Positions 1-8,283 of a stretch of DNA of 36,114 nucleotides are shown in pieces (the first letter of the stretch is position 1; every line of letters begins with the position of its first letter). Under the pieces are notes generated by a model that saw only the letters and a program-made list of their open reading frames with translations, had not been told where the DNA came from and did not search any database. The translations under genes and the position numbers were made by a program. Source of the DNA: Candidatus Dojkabacteria bacterium (GTDB lineage: Bacteria; Patescibacteriota; Dojkabacteria; GCA-002793355); the NCBI GenBank assembly GCA_015489595.1, contig WFZK01000006.1:1-36114 (forward strand), written 5' to 3'.

Positions 1-225
1 GGGTTTGTGCCAAAACCTCTGTAGATTTCACGCCATAGCTTAATATAAGGGTGGTTTTTTATGTCTTCAAGGTTGTGTTTGGTCAGGAATTCTTTAAGTT
101 TTTTAAGCTTAAAATTCTCTAGTAGGTCGTTTGTGGTTCTATTGTCAACTCCTTGAGCGATTAAGACAGCGATGCGGAGTTCGGGATAATTTAGGACGAT
201 ATCTTCAGAGATTGTGAATTTCACT
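1..225 (-). CDS. Partial B3/B4 tRNA-binding-domain-like protein (N-terminus only, runs off the window)
   Basis: Not in ORF track. Minus-strand translation from GTG at 225: (M)KFTISEDIVLNYPELRIAVLIAQGVDNRTTNDLLENFKLKKLKEFLTKHNLEDIKNHPYIKLWREIYRGFGTNP; the W-R-E-x-Y-R-x-F-G ending resembles B3/B4-domain (PheT-like) proteins. Starts 10 nt after the GNAT stop codon. Confidence 0.65.
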
Positions 226-235
226 TTAAGTCACA

Positions 236-757
236 CTAATATTTAAGTTCTTTTATGAAGCCTTTCTCTTCGGCAGGAGGTATCCCGTATATCTCTTCTT
301 GTTGGTTCGGTGAGATTGGGGTAAAGCCGCGCCTCTTGTAGAATTCAATTGCGATTTGGTTCTTTGGGTGGACAAAGACAACGTATTGGAAGATTTTGGA
401 TCTTTTGAGAAAATCTTCACCTGCTTTGAGAACCTGAGTGCCTATGCCTTGGCCTATGTAATCTGGGTCGAGGTAGATTCTCCACAGTCTCCAGAGAGCT
501 TCCTTGAACGGTCCGATAAAGCAGAAGCCTATGATCTTGTTGTCATCTGTTTCTACTACAGTAGACCATCCGCCGTTTCGTTGTACCCACTCAAGGTGCT
601 TTTGGAGGGCATCAGGGGAGTAGTGTTGTTCTACGAAGTCCGTGATGAATTTTTCGTTAAAGATGTGCTTGTAAGTGAACAGCCATGATCTCTTAGCGAT
701 ATCGTAGATTTGGTGGAAGTCGGAAGGAGTAAGAGGTCGAATGGCGATGTTAGTCAT
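236..757 (-). CDS. GNAT family N-acetyltransferase
   Basis: IYLDPDYIGQGIGTQVLKAGEDFL (R/Q-x-x-G-x-G/A acetyl-CoA loop) and N-x-x-A-x-x-F-Y-x-x-x-G-F terminal motif. Confidence 0.9.
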   Translation of the reverse strand: MTNIAIRPLTPSDFHQIYDIAKRSWLFTYKHIFNEKFITDFVEQHYSPDALQKHLEWVQRNGGWSTVVETDDNKIIGFCFIGPFKEALWRLWRIYLDPDYIGQGIGTQVLKAGEDFLKRSKIFQYVVFVHPKNQIAIEFYKRRGFTPISPNQQEEIYGIPPAEEKGFIKELKY

Positions 758-762
758 TAGTA

Positions 763-768
763 ATTATA
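763..768 (-). promoter_or_regulatory. -10 TATAAT, 5 nt before ATG 757 (leaderless)
   Basis: Minus strand CAGGTATAATTACTAATG. Confidence 0.7.
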
Positions 769-838
769 CCTGATATTGCCCCCGAGGGATTAGCAAGCTC
801 CTTTCTTTTTACGGTAGTGAGAAGCTATACGACTGCTT

Positions 839-1171
839 TTAAAACACCCTCCCCCCTAACGGCACCTCTTTTTCAGGCACTACGAGAATTGCCCTTCCCT
901 CCTTATCCGGGAATCCTAGTGTGAGCACGTCGGAGTATTCAGGGCCTATCTTTAGCGGAGGAAGATTAACCACTGCTGCAACGAGTTTGCCTTTTAGTTC
1001 TTCTTTGGAGTAATGGGTAAATTGCCCAATTGATTGTTTAATTCCTAGCTTAGGATCAAAGTCTATCTTTAGAAGGTAAGAGGGCTTTCTAGCTTCGGGA
1101 TAATCATAGACTTCAATAATTTTCCCGACTCTGATATCTACTTTTTGAAAATCGGATATGGTTATGGGCAT
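839..1171 (-). CDS. CsaA/MetG C-terminal-like tRNA-binding domain protein
   Basis: DFQKVDIRVGKIIEVYDYPEARKPSYLLKIDFD...VVNLPPLKIGPEYSDVLTLG: OB-fold tRNA-binding domain pattern. Confidence 0.85.
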   Translation of the reverse strand: MPITISDFQKVDIRVGKIIEVYDYPEARKPSYLLKIDFDPKLGIKQSIGQFTHYSKEELKGKLVAAVVNLPPLKIGPEYSDVLTLGFPDKEGRAILVVPEKEVPLGGRVF

Positions 1172-1178
1172 GATGGGA

Positions 1179-1184
1179 ATTGTA
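1179..1184 (-). promoter_or_regulatory. -10 TACAAT, 7 nt before ATG 1171
   Basis: Minus strand TTACAATTCCCATCATG. Confidence 0.55.
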
Positions 1185-1266
1185 AGTTAGATTGTTGTCG
1201 CATACAAGAAGTGAGGCCCTGAACTACGTTTAGTTATACGATGTAGGAAGCATTTTCTTAAGGTTC

Positions 1267-2046
1267 TCACTTTGCCACATAATTCCACAGCGCATAAAAT
1301 ATCTGCTTCTGCGTTTTGGCTATCTCCTGGTTATATATTTCAAGGCCGAAAAGTTCACCTTTGTAAAAGTAATAGAATGCGCAAACATTGTTGTATATGT
1401 AAACGTCGTGGTTAAATTCGATTACCGAAGCTGGGATTATTTTCCTTTGATAATACTTTTCATAGCCTTTTACTTTTGTAAATTCTTCTATAGGCTGGAA
1501 GTTTTCATTTTGAATCTCGCGGTTGTAGATCTTTCTTCTGACTATTTCTTGTCTGAGCTCTTCTGCGAATCTTCTGCCTACGCTTTCGTTCCAGTTTAAA
1601 TAGCCGTACCCTACTATTTCGTATTCTGCGCGTAGGGTGTTCCACAAGACTTGTTTGAGGCCGCGAACGCCTTTGTAATACAAGATTTTAGTGGCTTTAA
1701 TCTTGGTAGGGTGGACTAGTAGGTCTAGGAACTTAAGTACTAAGGGGAGGTCCTTGCGAAGGGATTCGACTTGTTGTTCTTTTTCTTTAAGAAGAAGTCT
1801 TAATGCCTCAGGTGAAGCAGCGCGGACCCGTTTCCCTCTGTAGTCTACTACTTCTTCTATTAGCCCTAGTTTCTCTAATCGTGCGCATAATCTGTAAAGA
1901 GTTGTTCGGTTAATGCCGGTTATTCTTGAAAGCTCAAGAAGGCTCAAGTCTCCCTTTTCGAAAAGCGTAAGGTAGGTCAGGGCTTCTTTTTTAGAGAGAT
2001 CGAATTCAGCTAAGAGGGTTATGAGACGTTCTTTGTTCATGGACAT
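1267..2046 (-). CDS. TrmB-like HTH transcriptional regulator
   Basis: N-terminal winged HTH LSKKEALTYLTLFEKGDLSLLELSRITGINRTTLYRLCARLEKLGLIEEV. Start moved from the track's 2082 to ATG 2046 (MSMNKERL) because a TAGAAT box lies 7 nt upstream. Confidence 0.75.
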   Translation of the reverse strand: MSMNKERLITLLAEFDLSKKEALTYLTLFEKGDLSLLELSRITGINRTTLYRLCARLEKLGLIEEVVDYRGKRVRAASPEALRLLLKEKEQQVESLRKDLPLVLKFLDLLVHPTKIKATKILYYKGVRGLKQVLWNTLRAEYEIVGYGYLNWNESVGRRFAEELRQEIVRRKIYNREIQNENFQPIEEFTKVKGYEKYYQRKIIPASVIEFNHDVYIYNNVCAFYYFYKGELFGLEIYNQEIAKTQKQIFYALWNYVAK

Positions 2047-2053
2047 TAACAAC

Positions 2054-2059
2054 ATTCTA
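2054..2059 (-). promoter_or_regulatory. -10 TAGAAT, 7 nt before ATG 2046
   Basis: Minus strand GCTAGAATGTTGTTAATG. Confidence 0.55.
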
Positions 2060-2246
2060 GCAGAAATTAACGTACATATCAAGTTTATTGTTCAGATTAA
2101 CTCTCTTCTGTGTACGCGAAGGTAGGTGGCTTCTAGCTTTATGTACGCAGCTTCACTGTCGAGCTTGTTCAGGCCCTGATACAACTATTAGACTGATCTC
2201 ATTAAAATTGTTTAAAATCATGTTGAATTAACTGGACATCATCAAG

Positions 2247-3188
2247 ATGAAAATCGCCATCTTAGCACCTAGGAAAGAATTTAAAAAAGAGCAATTGGCC
2301 AAACTTAAAGCTCAAGGAGACATTGTTTTTGTCAAAGAGAGGAAGGAGTATCCTTTAGCTTATCTGAAAAAATTGGTTAGAGGGTCAGATATACTTGCTG
2401 TCGACCCCGATATCTTAGGAGGTTTTGAGGCAGCTTGGCCACGGCTGAGGGAGATTATCGATTCTACTCCTAGCATAAAAGGTTTGGCTCTGGCTACTAC
2501 TTCTACCGAGTATATTGATCTTGAGTATTGTGCCGAGAAGGAGATTCGGGTGGCGAATGTTCCGGGCTATGCTACTGAAGCAGTGGCTGAGCATACTATT
2601 GGGATGATTATTGGTGCGCTTAAGCGGATTTTCCTTTCAGATAGGAGAGAACAGAAAGGTAATTTTAGGCTTGAAATGGGCTATGAGTTAGTAGGGAAGA
2701 CTTTAGGTGTTATTGGCTTAGGGCGCATAGGTACTAGGGTCGCTAAGCTTGCGCGTTGTCTGGGGATGAGGGTGTTCGGATACAACAGAACCCCTAAAAA
2801 GATTCCTGGCATAAAATTGGTTCCTCTAGAGACGCTTTACAGACAATCTGATGTTATCTCTCTTCACCTTGCTGCGATCGATGAGACCAAGGGATTTATC
2901 GACAGAAGTGCTCTTTTGAAGATGAAAAAAGGGGTATTCATTATAAATCTGGCCAGCAGGTGGGTTGTGGATGAAAAGGCTATGGCTTACGCTTTAAAGA
3001 CAGGTCGCGTTGATTCATATGTATATGAAGGGGATGATTTAAATAGCGGCCCGCTTGCCGGTATCGAAAGAGCTTTGGGGTTTAGGCAGTTTGGCTGGTA
3101 TACCAAAGAAGCGCTAGAGAGAGCAATTCAGATTTGGGTGGAGCAGATCCAAAATATAAGTCATCATTTGGCTACTAAAAGACATTAG
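2247..3188 (+). CDS. D-isomer-specific 2-hydroxyacid dehydrogenase (NAD-binding)
   Basis: GKTLGVIGLGRIGTRVAKLARCLGMRVFGYNR Rossmann motif; ATEAVAEHTIGMII; KKGVFIINLASRWVVDEKA. Confidence 0.9.
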   Translation: MKIAILAPRKEFKKEQLAKLKAQGDIVFVKERKEYPLAYLKKLVRGSDILAVDPDILGGFEAAWPRLREIIDSTPSIKGLALATTSTEYIDLEYCAEKEIRVANVPGYATEAVAEHTIGMIIGALKRIFLSDRREQKGNFRLEMGYELVGKTLGVIGLGRIGTRVAKLARCLGMRVFGYNRTPKKIPGIKLVPLETLYRQSDVISLHLAAIDETKGFIDRSALLKMKKGVFIINLASRWVVDEKAMAYALKTGRVDSYVYEGDDLNSGPLAGIERALGFRQFGWYTKEALERAIQIWVEQIQNISHHLATKRH

Positions 3189-3258
3189 TTCTTCCTGTCA
3201 CAGGAGGTGTCTAGTGCTTGGGACTGGGAGAAAATATAGGAATGCTTACCCTCTAAAA

Positions 3259-3372
3259 TAGGTTGCCTTACCCGTGGTAGCGAAAGATTGTCTGTTAACA
3301 GGAAGATTTAAAACAGTCAGAGGAACGATAGTTTGAGGGGCTGGGCCAAAAATTGATTTTCGCCCCAGCCCC
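3259..3372 (+). repeat. ~115-bp dispersed repeat, copy A (ends in GGGGCTGGGC hairpin 3337-3372)
   Basis: TAGGTTGCCTTAC...GATTTAAAAC...GGGGCTGGGCCAAAAATTGATTTTCGCCCCAGCCCC; aligns to copy B at 20364-20480. Confidence 0.8.
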
Positions 3373-3441
3373 TTTTAGTAAGGGAGCTGTTGTTAACTTA
3401 CGCTATAATACAGCAATTACTTAATTTCTTAGTGTAATTAC

Positions 3442-4482
3442 GTGTCTTCCGATAGATCACAAGATATCGACATTGTAATCCTCTGGGTCGACGCTAACGA
3501 TCCTGAGTGGCGAAAGGATTTTGAGAAATATGCGAAACAAGAGAAGAATAAAGACATAGTGCTTCAAAAATACCAAGATATTGGAACCTTGAAGTACATC
3601 TTCCGCGGTATTGAGAGATTTATGCCGTGGTATCGCAAGGTGCATCTTGTAACCTATGGTCACTATCCTAAGTGGCTTAATTTAAAACACCCTCGACTGC
3701 AGTTAGTTGCTCACAAGCAGATATTTAAAGATCCAAGCCTGCTGCCGGTGTTTAATTCTGCTGCAATAGAGGTAAATCTACATCGAATTCCAGGGCTTGC
3801 CGAAAGGTTTGTGTATTTCAACGACGATATGTTGGTGATCTCTCCGGTGAAGCAAAGCAGGTTTTTTAAAAATGGCCTGCCCCGGGATTTTTTAGTGTTT
3901 TCTCCTCTCGTATACGATATCGATAGCAACTTCTGGCCCTCTATCTATGCCACAATGTCGCTTATTTACAGGCATATAATTAATAAGCTAGGATACAGGA
4001 GGTGGCTTTTTAAGCAGCTCCGAAAGCTTTTTACTTTAAAATACCCTTTAAGCTGGAATATTCGTAATCTTTTAGCCTTTATTATTCCGTTTCCGCTGTT
4101 TAAAATGTATCATTCCCCGCAGCCTTATCTAAAAAGGCATTTTCAGGAGGTAGAACGAGTGTTTAAGGAGCAGGTAGAGCTGGTGGCGCGTACTAGGTTT
4201 AAGGAGTGGTACAGTACAAGCCAATACCTTGTCAGGTTCTATATGCTGGCTAAAGGAGAGTTTTCCCCCCATGCCCCTTCTGATACATACTGGGCTCCAG
4301 TAGAGTCCTTAGAGGAAGCTAGACATCATATTAGGGTGTTAGAGTCTTCTGGGAGGCGGTATCGATTCGTCTGTTTTAATGATGGAAAACGAGTGCCGGT
4401 GAAAGATTTTCCTAAGTATAGGCAGACCCTTGCTCAATACTTAGAGGGGATACTTCCGAAGAAAAGTAATTTTGAGATCTAA
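3442..4482 (+). CDS. Stealth-family protein (capsular polysaccharide phosphotransferase type)
   Basis: DIDIVILWVDANDPEWRKDF (CR1-like); HPRLQLVAHKQIFKDPSLLPVFNSAAIEVNLHRIPGLAERFVYFNDDMLVISPV (CR2-like). GTG start. Confidence 0.9.
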   Translation: MSSDRSQDIDIVILWVDANDPEWRKDFEKYAKQEKNKDIVLQKYQDIGTLKYIFRGIERFMPWYRKVHLVTYGHYPKWLNLKHPRLQLVAHKQIFKDPSLLPVFNSAAIEVNLHRIPGLAERFVYFNDDMLVISPVKQSRFFKNGLPRDFLVFSPLVYDIDSNFWPSIYATMSLIYRHIINKLGYRRWLFKQLRKLFTLKYPLSWNIRNLLAFIIPFPLFKMYHSPQPYLKRHFQEVERVFKEQVELVARTRFKEWYSTSQYLVRFYMLAKGEFSPHAPSDTYWAPVESLEEARHHIRVLESSGRRYRFVCFNDGKRVPVKDFPKYRQTLAQYLEGILPKKSNFEI

Positions 4483-4490
4483 GAGGTAAC

Positions 4491-5741
4491 ATGAAGAAAC
4501 CTTTACTTATTCACATGGTCCCGTTCCTTTCATATGGAGGGGCGGAAAAGGTGGCCGCCTTGCTGGCATATAAAGGTGGCGGGTTTACCCAGCGTATCTT
4601 AATGTTTTTGAACAAGCAGACTTATGAAACGTCGGTACCCGTTGATAAATTCGCTGGGGTTGAGCTTTTAACTAATCATAAAGTGTTTTACAAACAGTAC
4701 GGTATCATAAAAAAGATTCATAAGGCCTTAATTGTGTTTCTGTATTCTATTTTTCTTTATAGATACCTGGTAAATAAGAAGCCTGATGTTATAGTGATTC
4801 ACTCTGAGGTCATTCGTAGAATCTTGGTAGTGACCTTTTACCTGAACAAAGTTTTTGGTTTGATTAAGGGATGGCCTAAAGTAGTGGTAGTATTGCATTC
4901 TGCCACTTTTGTGACTTCTACTTTTAGAAAACTTTTCCCAGATACCCTTTACATAGCTCCCAGCGTGGGTATAAAGGGATACTATGAATATGAGCATCCA
5001 GAGTTAAAGAATAAGATTAGGGTTGTACCCAATCCTTACGACCCGCGAATTATAAAACTTGCTCAACACAGGATAAATGCTGAACATTTGAGACTCTTTA
5101 GGGAAGCTCGGAAAAGTTTAAAATTAATCAATATCGGGGCGCTGACCTTGGGGAAAGCTCAATGGCATTTTATCCGTGGAGTTTGGTATTTGAATAGGGT
5201 TTTAGGGATCAATACTCATGGATTTATTCTAGGTGCAGATGGTGCTCTGTCCCGGCGACTCAAACAATTAGCTCAAGATCTAAGCATCTCCTCGCATGTA
5301 CATTTTCTGGGCTTTCAAGCGAACCCCTATAAGTATTTAAAAAGGATGGACATATTCTGGTTCACTACCTTAAGCGAAGTTTTACCTCTCGTACTCTTGG
5401 AATCTATGATTCTTAAAGTTCCCATCGTTTCCACAGACGTAGTCACTGGTCCGCGTGAGATCTTGGGATACTCTACTGACTATTCTGAGCTTTTGCATGA
5501 TAGATTTGTAGTAACTAAATATGGGGTTTTAACGCCTGCCATGGAAGATAAGTTCCTTACCACAGAACCATTGACTCCAGCTGAAAAATTAAACATAGAA
5601 GCTATTGTGAAACTTTATAAAGATAAAAAATTATACGAGTCTATCAGAGAAAATGCTTATGTATATGCCAGAAAAGAGTATTCTATAAAGAGAGTTAGGC
5701 GTTTATACAATTCTTATTTTGAGAAGATTTTAGCAAGTTGA
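4491..5741 (+). CDS. Glycosyltransferase family 4/1-like
   Basis: N-terminal PFLSYGGAEKVAALLA; C-terminal INIGALTLGKAQWHFIRG... MDIFWFTTLSEVLPLVLLESMILKVPIVSTDVVTGPREIL. SD-like AGAGGT just upstream of ATG. Confidence 0.85.
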   Translation: MKKPLLIHMVPFLSYGGAEKVAALLAYKGGGFTQRILMFLNKQTYETSVPVDKFAGVELLTNHKVFYKQYGIIKKIHKALIVFLYSIFLYRYLVNKKPDVIVIHSEVIRRILVVTFYLNKVFGLIKGWPKVVVVLHSATFVTSTFRKLFPDTLYIAPSVGIKGYYEYEHPELKNKIRVVPNPYDPRIIKLAQHRINAEHLRLFREARKSLKLINIGALTLGKAQWHFIRGVWYLNRVLGINTHGFILGADGALSRRLKQLAQDLSISSHVHFLGFQANPYKYLKRMDIFWFTTLSEVLPLVLLESMILKVPIVSTDVVTGPREILGYSTDYSELLHDRFVVTKYGVLTPAMEDKFLTTEPLTPAEKLNIEAIVKLYKDKKLYESIRENAYVYARKEYSIKRVRRLYNSYFEKILAS

Positions 5742-5760
5742 GGAGGTAGCAGAGGTAAAG

Positions 5761-5766
5761 TATAAT
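5761..5766 (+). promoter_or_regulatory. -10 TATAAT, 8 nt before ATG 5775
   Basis: TATAATAGGTGTCTATG. Confidence 0.55.
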
Positions 5767-5774
5767 AGGTGTCT

Positions 5775-6533
5775 ATGTTGAGAAATACCTATATTTTGTT
5801 CGGAATCTTCGTGGTGGTAAGTCTGTTAGAGCCTGCCTTTTTATTCCTCTCTGCCATATACCTTAAACCTCCGGCTATTATCCTGTCCCATCTCACCCAC
5901 ATAGGCGGGCTTATTACTTCGATCGTGGCGCTGTTGGCACTGCGCCTTAGTGGAATTTCTTTAAGCCAGATTGGTATTAATTTTTCTAGTTTAAAAAAGG
6001 CTATAAAATGGTCGAGCGTAGCGTGGTTTCTTATTGGCGCAGTGTTGGGGGTGGGTATGTTGTTTGTTCCGGATGGTGCAGTCAAGGTCACCTCTGTTGG
6101 AACTATCATTAAGTTTTATCTATTCGTAGGATTGCCTGAAGAGCTGTTGTTTAGGGGCTATTTCTTTACCTGGCTTTTTGAATTTTTTAAGCTAAAAGTC
6201 ACAGCGAAGAGGGCGAAGGTTATCGCATTGGTTGGAAGTAGTTTAATCTTTGCCTTAAGTCATATTCCGCAGCGTCTGCTAGTGGCAAAGATGGCGCTAA
6301 ATCTTGGCCTGGTGGTCAGCTTGGTTAAGGTGATGGTTGATGGATTTATTGCAGGCTGGATCTTTATGCGGACTAGAAATATCTGGTTCACCGGTATATG
6401 GCATGGAGGGGTAGATAATCCGATTTTTAGTTTAAGCGGCCATAAGGATCTTACAGGGTGGGTTGTGACATTGGTTTATTTGGGGGTCGCGGAAGCTCTC
6501 CGAAGGAGAACTGAGGAGCAAGTTGGCAAGTAG
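5775..6533 (+). CDS. CPBP-family intramembrane glutamic endopeptidase
   Basis: PEELLFRGYFF (EExxxR), ALSHIPQR, GIWHGGVDN; multiple hydrophobic segments. Track start is GTG 5769; ATG 5775 is the alternative. Confidence 0.85.
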   Translation: MLRNTYILFGIFVVVSLLEPAFLFLSAIYLKPPAIILSHLTHIGGLITSIVALLALRLSGISLSQIGINFSSLKKAIKWSSVAWFLIGAVLGVGMLFVPDGAVKVTSVGTIIKFYLFVGLPEELLFRGYFFTWLFEFFKLKVTAKRAKVIALVGSSLIFALSHIPQRLLVAKMALNLGLVVSLVKVMVDGFIAGWIFMRTRNIWFTGIWHGGVDNPIFSLSGHKDLTGWVVTLVYLGVAEALRRRTEEQVGK

Positions 6534-6575
6534 TTAACCTCGGCTCTTGGAGGCCATCACCTAATGGGTAACTTA

Positions 6576-7292
6576 TTATACTTTTTTAGAACTGCTCTTA
6601 TCTTTCTCTGCGGTTTTCTTCTTTTCTTTCTTCTCCTTATCCTCTAACCATCTCTGTAGTGAGAGAAGGTCGGGTATAATTTCAACCCCTTCTTCTTCTA
6701 AAAGTTCAGTGGGAGTGTGAGGGCTTTTTATAAGAACAGCATCCATTCCTACCCGCTTAGGAGTGTAGTAGTCTTTCTCTGGGTTGTCTCCTACTACGAG
6801 GATATCTTTAGGCTTGGTGCCTTTAAAGTAGTTCTTTATTAACAAAAGAGCATGCTCCAGACGTGTGGGCATAAGGTCTCCGAATAGCATAAAATCAAAG
6901 TACGGCAATATGCCTAGTTGCTCCAAGATCATCTCTCCTGTCTTAAGCCAAATCTTGCTGAATATGACCAGCTTGTACTTTTGTGAGAGCTTTTTAAACA
7001 TCCTGGTAAGTGCTCTGTTTTTCTTAATTTTTACAAGATGGTAGATTTCGTGCAGAGAGATTCTAACTAGATATTCTGCATCTGCTCTGGGAATACCTAG
7101 TAGCTTGTGCAGGGTCCTACTTGCGGAACGAGTTTTCTCATATTCTTTCCAGAATTCTTCAGCAAAGTGGTTAGCAGGTACACCGAAGATTCGAGAGACG
7201 TTTAAGATAAGGTGCGACTGTATTAGTGTGTCTTGATACTTATTGCGGGGAAGGATGGTTCCTGTAAGGTCAAATACCACAGCCTTATACAT
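6576..7292 (-). CDS. HAD-superfamily hydrolase
   Basis: VVFDLTGTILP motif I; LVIFSKIW motif II-like; KPKDILVVGDNPEKDYYTPKRVGMDAVLI motif IV; K/E-rich tail. Confidence 0.8.
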   Translation of the reverse strand: MYKAVVFDLTGTILPRNKYQDTLIQSHLILNVSRIFGVPANHFAEEFWKEYEKTRSASRTLHKLLGIPRADAEYLVRISLHEIYHLVKIKKNRALTRMFKKLSQKYKLVIFSKIWLKTGEMILEQLGILPYFDFMLFGDLMPTRLEHALLLIKNYFKGTKPKDILVVGDNPEKDYYTPKRVGMDAVLIKSPHTPTELLEEEGVEIIPDLLSLQRWLEDKEKKEKKKTAEKDKSSSKKV

Positions 7293-7297
7293 GGGGT

Positions 7298-7303
7298 ATT
7301 ATA
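7298..7303 (-). promoter_or_regulatory. -10 TATAAT, 5 nt before ATG 7292
   Basis: Minus strand GATATAATACCCCATG. Confidence 0.7.
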
Positions 7304-7324
7304 TCATTCTATGACGCAGCCGTG

Positions 7325-7330
7325 TATAAT
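7325..7330 (+). promoter_or_regulatory. -10 TATAAT, 6 nt before ATG 7337
   Basis: TATAATTCTACTATG; back-to-back with the 7298 minus promoter. Confidence 0.7.
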
Positions 7331-7336
7331 TCTACT

Positions 7337-8272
7337 ATGTACACCGTCGGAAAAATCCTGCGAAAAATCAGGGAGCACTTGGGGTACTCCATTTATGATG
7401 TATCTCGTGCTATTAACGTAAAACCCGAGTATCTAAAATGCATCGAAAGGGACGATTTCTCCTGTTTTAAATCTGTAACGTTCGCACGAGGTTTTGTGAG
7501 AAGCTATGCTTCTTTTATAGGCGCAGACGTTGAAAAAATTTTAGCCTTATTTAGGCGTCAGATCGGAGAGTTTGAAGAACCTATTAAGGTCAAAGGCAAG
7601 ATCGAGACTTCCAAGGGACTTACCTTAAGCCCCATTCATCTGGCGTTTATGGCCCTTTTCGTGTTTTTTGCAGCCGTAATTCTGTATATGCTAAAGCTGT
7701 ACTTTAAGGTTCAGCAGCCTCCTAAGTTTAAGATTCTAGAGCCCCCTCGTGAACATTTTGTTGTAGATAAGCCGGAGTTTACAATAAAGGGCGTAACAGA
7801 GCCTAAAACAGTCGTGAAGATAAATGATAAGCAGATAGGGGTAGGGTCAGATAATACCTTCGTTTTTAAAACTACTTTAAAGCCTGGGGAAAATCTCTTT
7901 ACCATAGAGGTCTTTCGAGAACACCTTCCTGATCGTAAGTCAATAAAGAAGATCGTTCTAGAATACAAGCCGACGAATAAGCCTGGGGAAACCAAACCTA
8001 ATAAGAATGAGTCTAAGACTTCTTTTAAGCTTGAGCTGACAGATAGGGCCTGGATACAGATTGTTGCCGATAATGTTCAGGTCGCGGTGGGGATTAAGCC
8101 TAAGGGTTATGTTAAAGAGTTTAAGGCTAGCAAAGAGGTGATAGTAAAGTCTGGGGTTCCAACAGCTACCAAGTTGTATGTAGATGGCAAATTGCAGCAC
8201 CTTGATCCCCAGAAAGCCTTTTCAGGAGGCTGGAAGTGCGTCAACAAAGGTGATGGATTCGAGTGTAATTAG
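7337..8272 (+). CDS. RodZ-like HTH membrane protein
   Basis: N-terminal HTH_25 pattern VGKILRKIREHLGYSIYDVSRAINVKPEYLKCIERDDFSCF, one TM segment, C-terminal DUF4115-like beta region (LELTDRAWIQIVADNVQVAVGIKPKGYVKEF). Start corrected from 7322 to ATG 7337. Confidence 0.8.
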   Translation: MYTVGKILRKIREHLGYSIYDVSRAINVKPEYLKCIERDDFSCFKSVTFARGFVRSYASFIGADVEKILALFRRQIGEFEEPIKVKGKIETSKGLTLSPIHLAFMALFVFFAAVILYMLKLYFKVQQPPKFKILEPPREHFVVDKPEFTIKGVTEPKTVVKINDKQIGVGSDNTFVFKTTLKPGENLFTIEVFREHLPDRKSIKKIVLEYKPTNKPGETKPNKNESKTSFKLELTDRAWIQIVADNVQVAVGIKPKGYVKEFKASKEVIVKSGVPTATKLYVDGKLQHLDPQKAFSGGWKCVNKGDGFECN

Positions 8273-8278
8273 TATAAT
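8273..8278 (+). promoter_or_regulatory. -10 TATAAT, 5 nt before ATG 8284
   Basis: TATAATTTTCAATG. Confidence 0.65.
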
Positions 8279-8283
8279 TTTCA

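Noticed and set aside
356-688. Plus-strand ORF inside the GNAT gene
   Set aside because: Antisense shadow ORF; the minus-strand GNAT has clear motifs.
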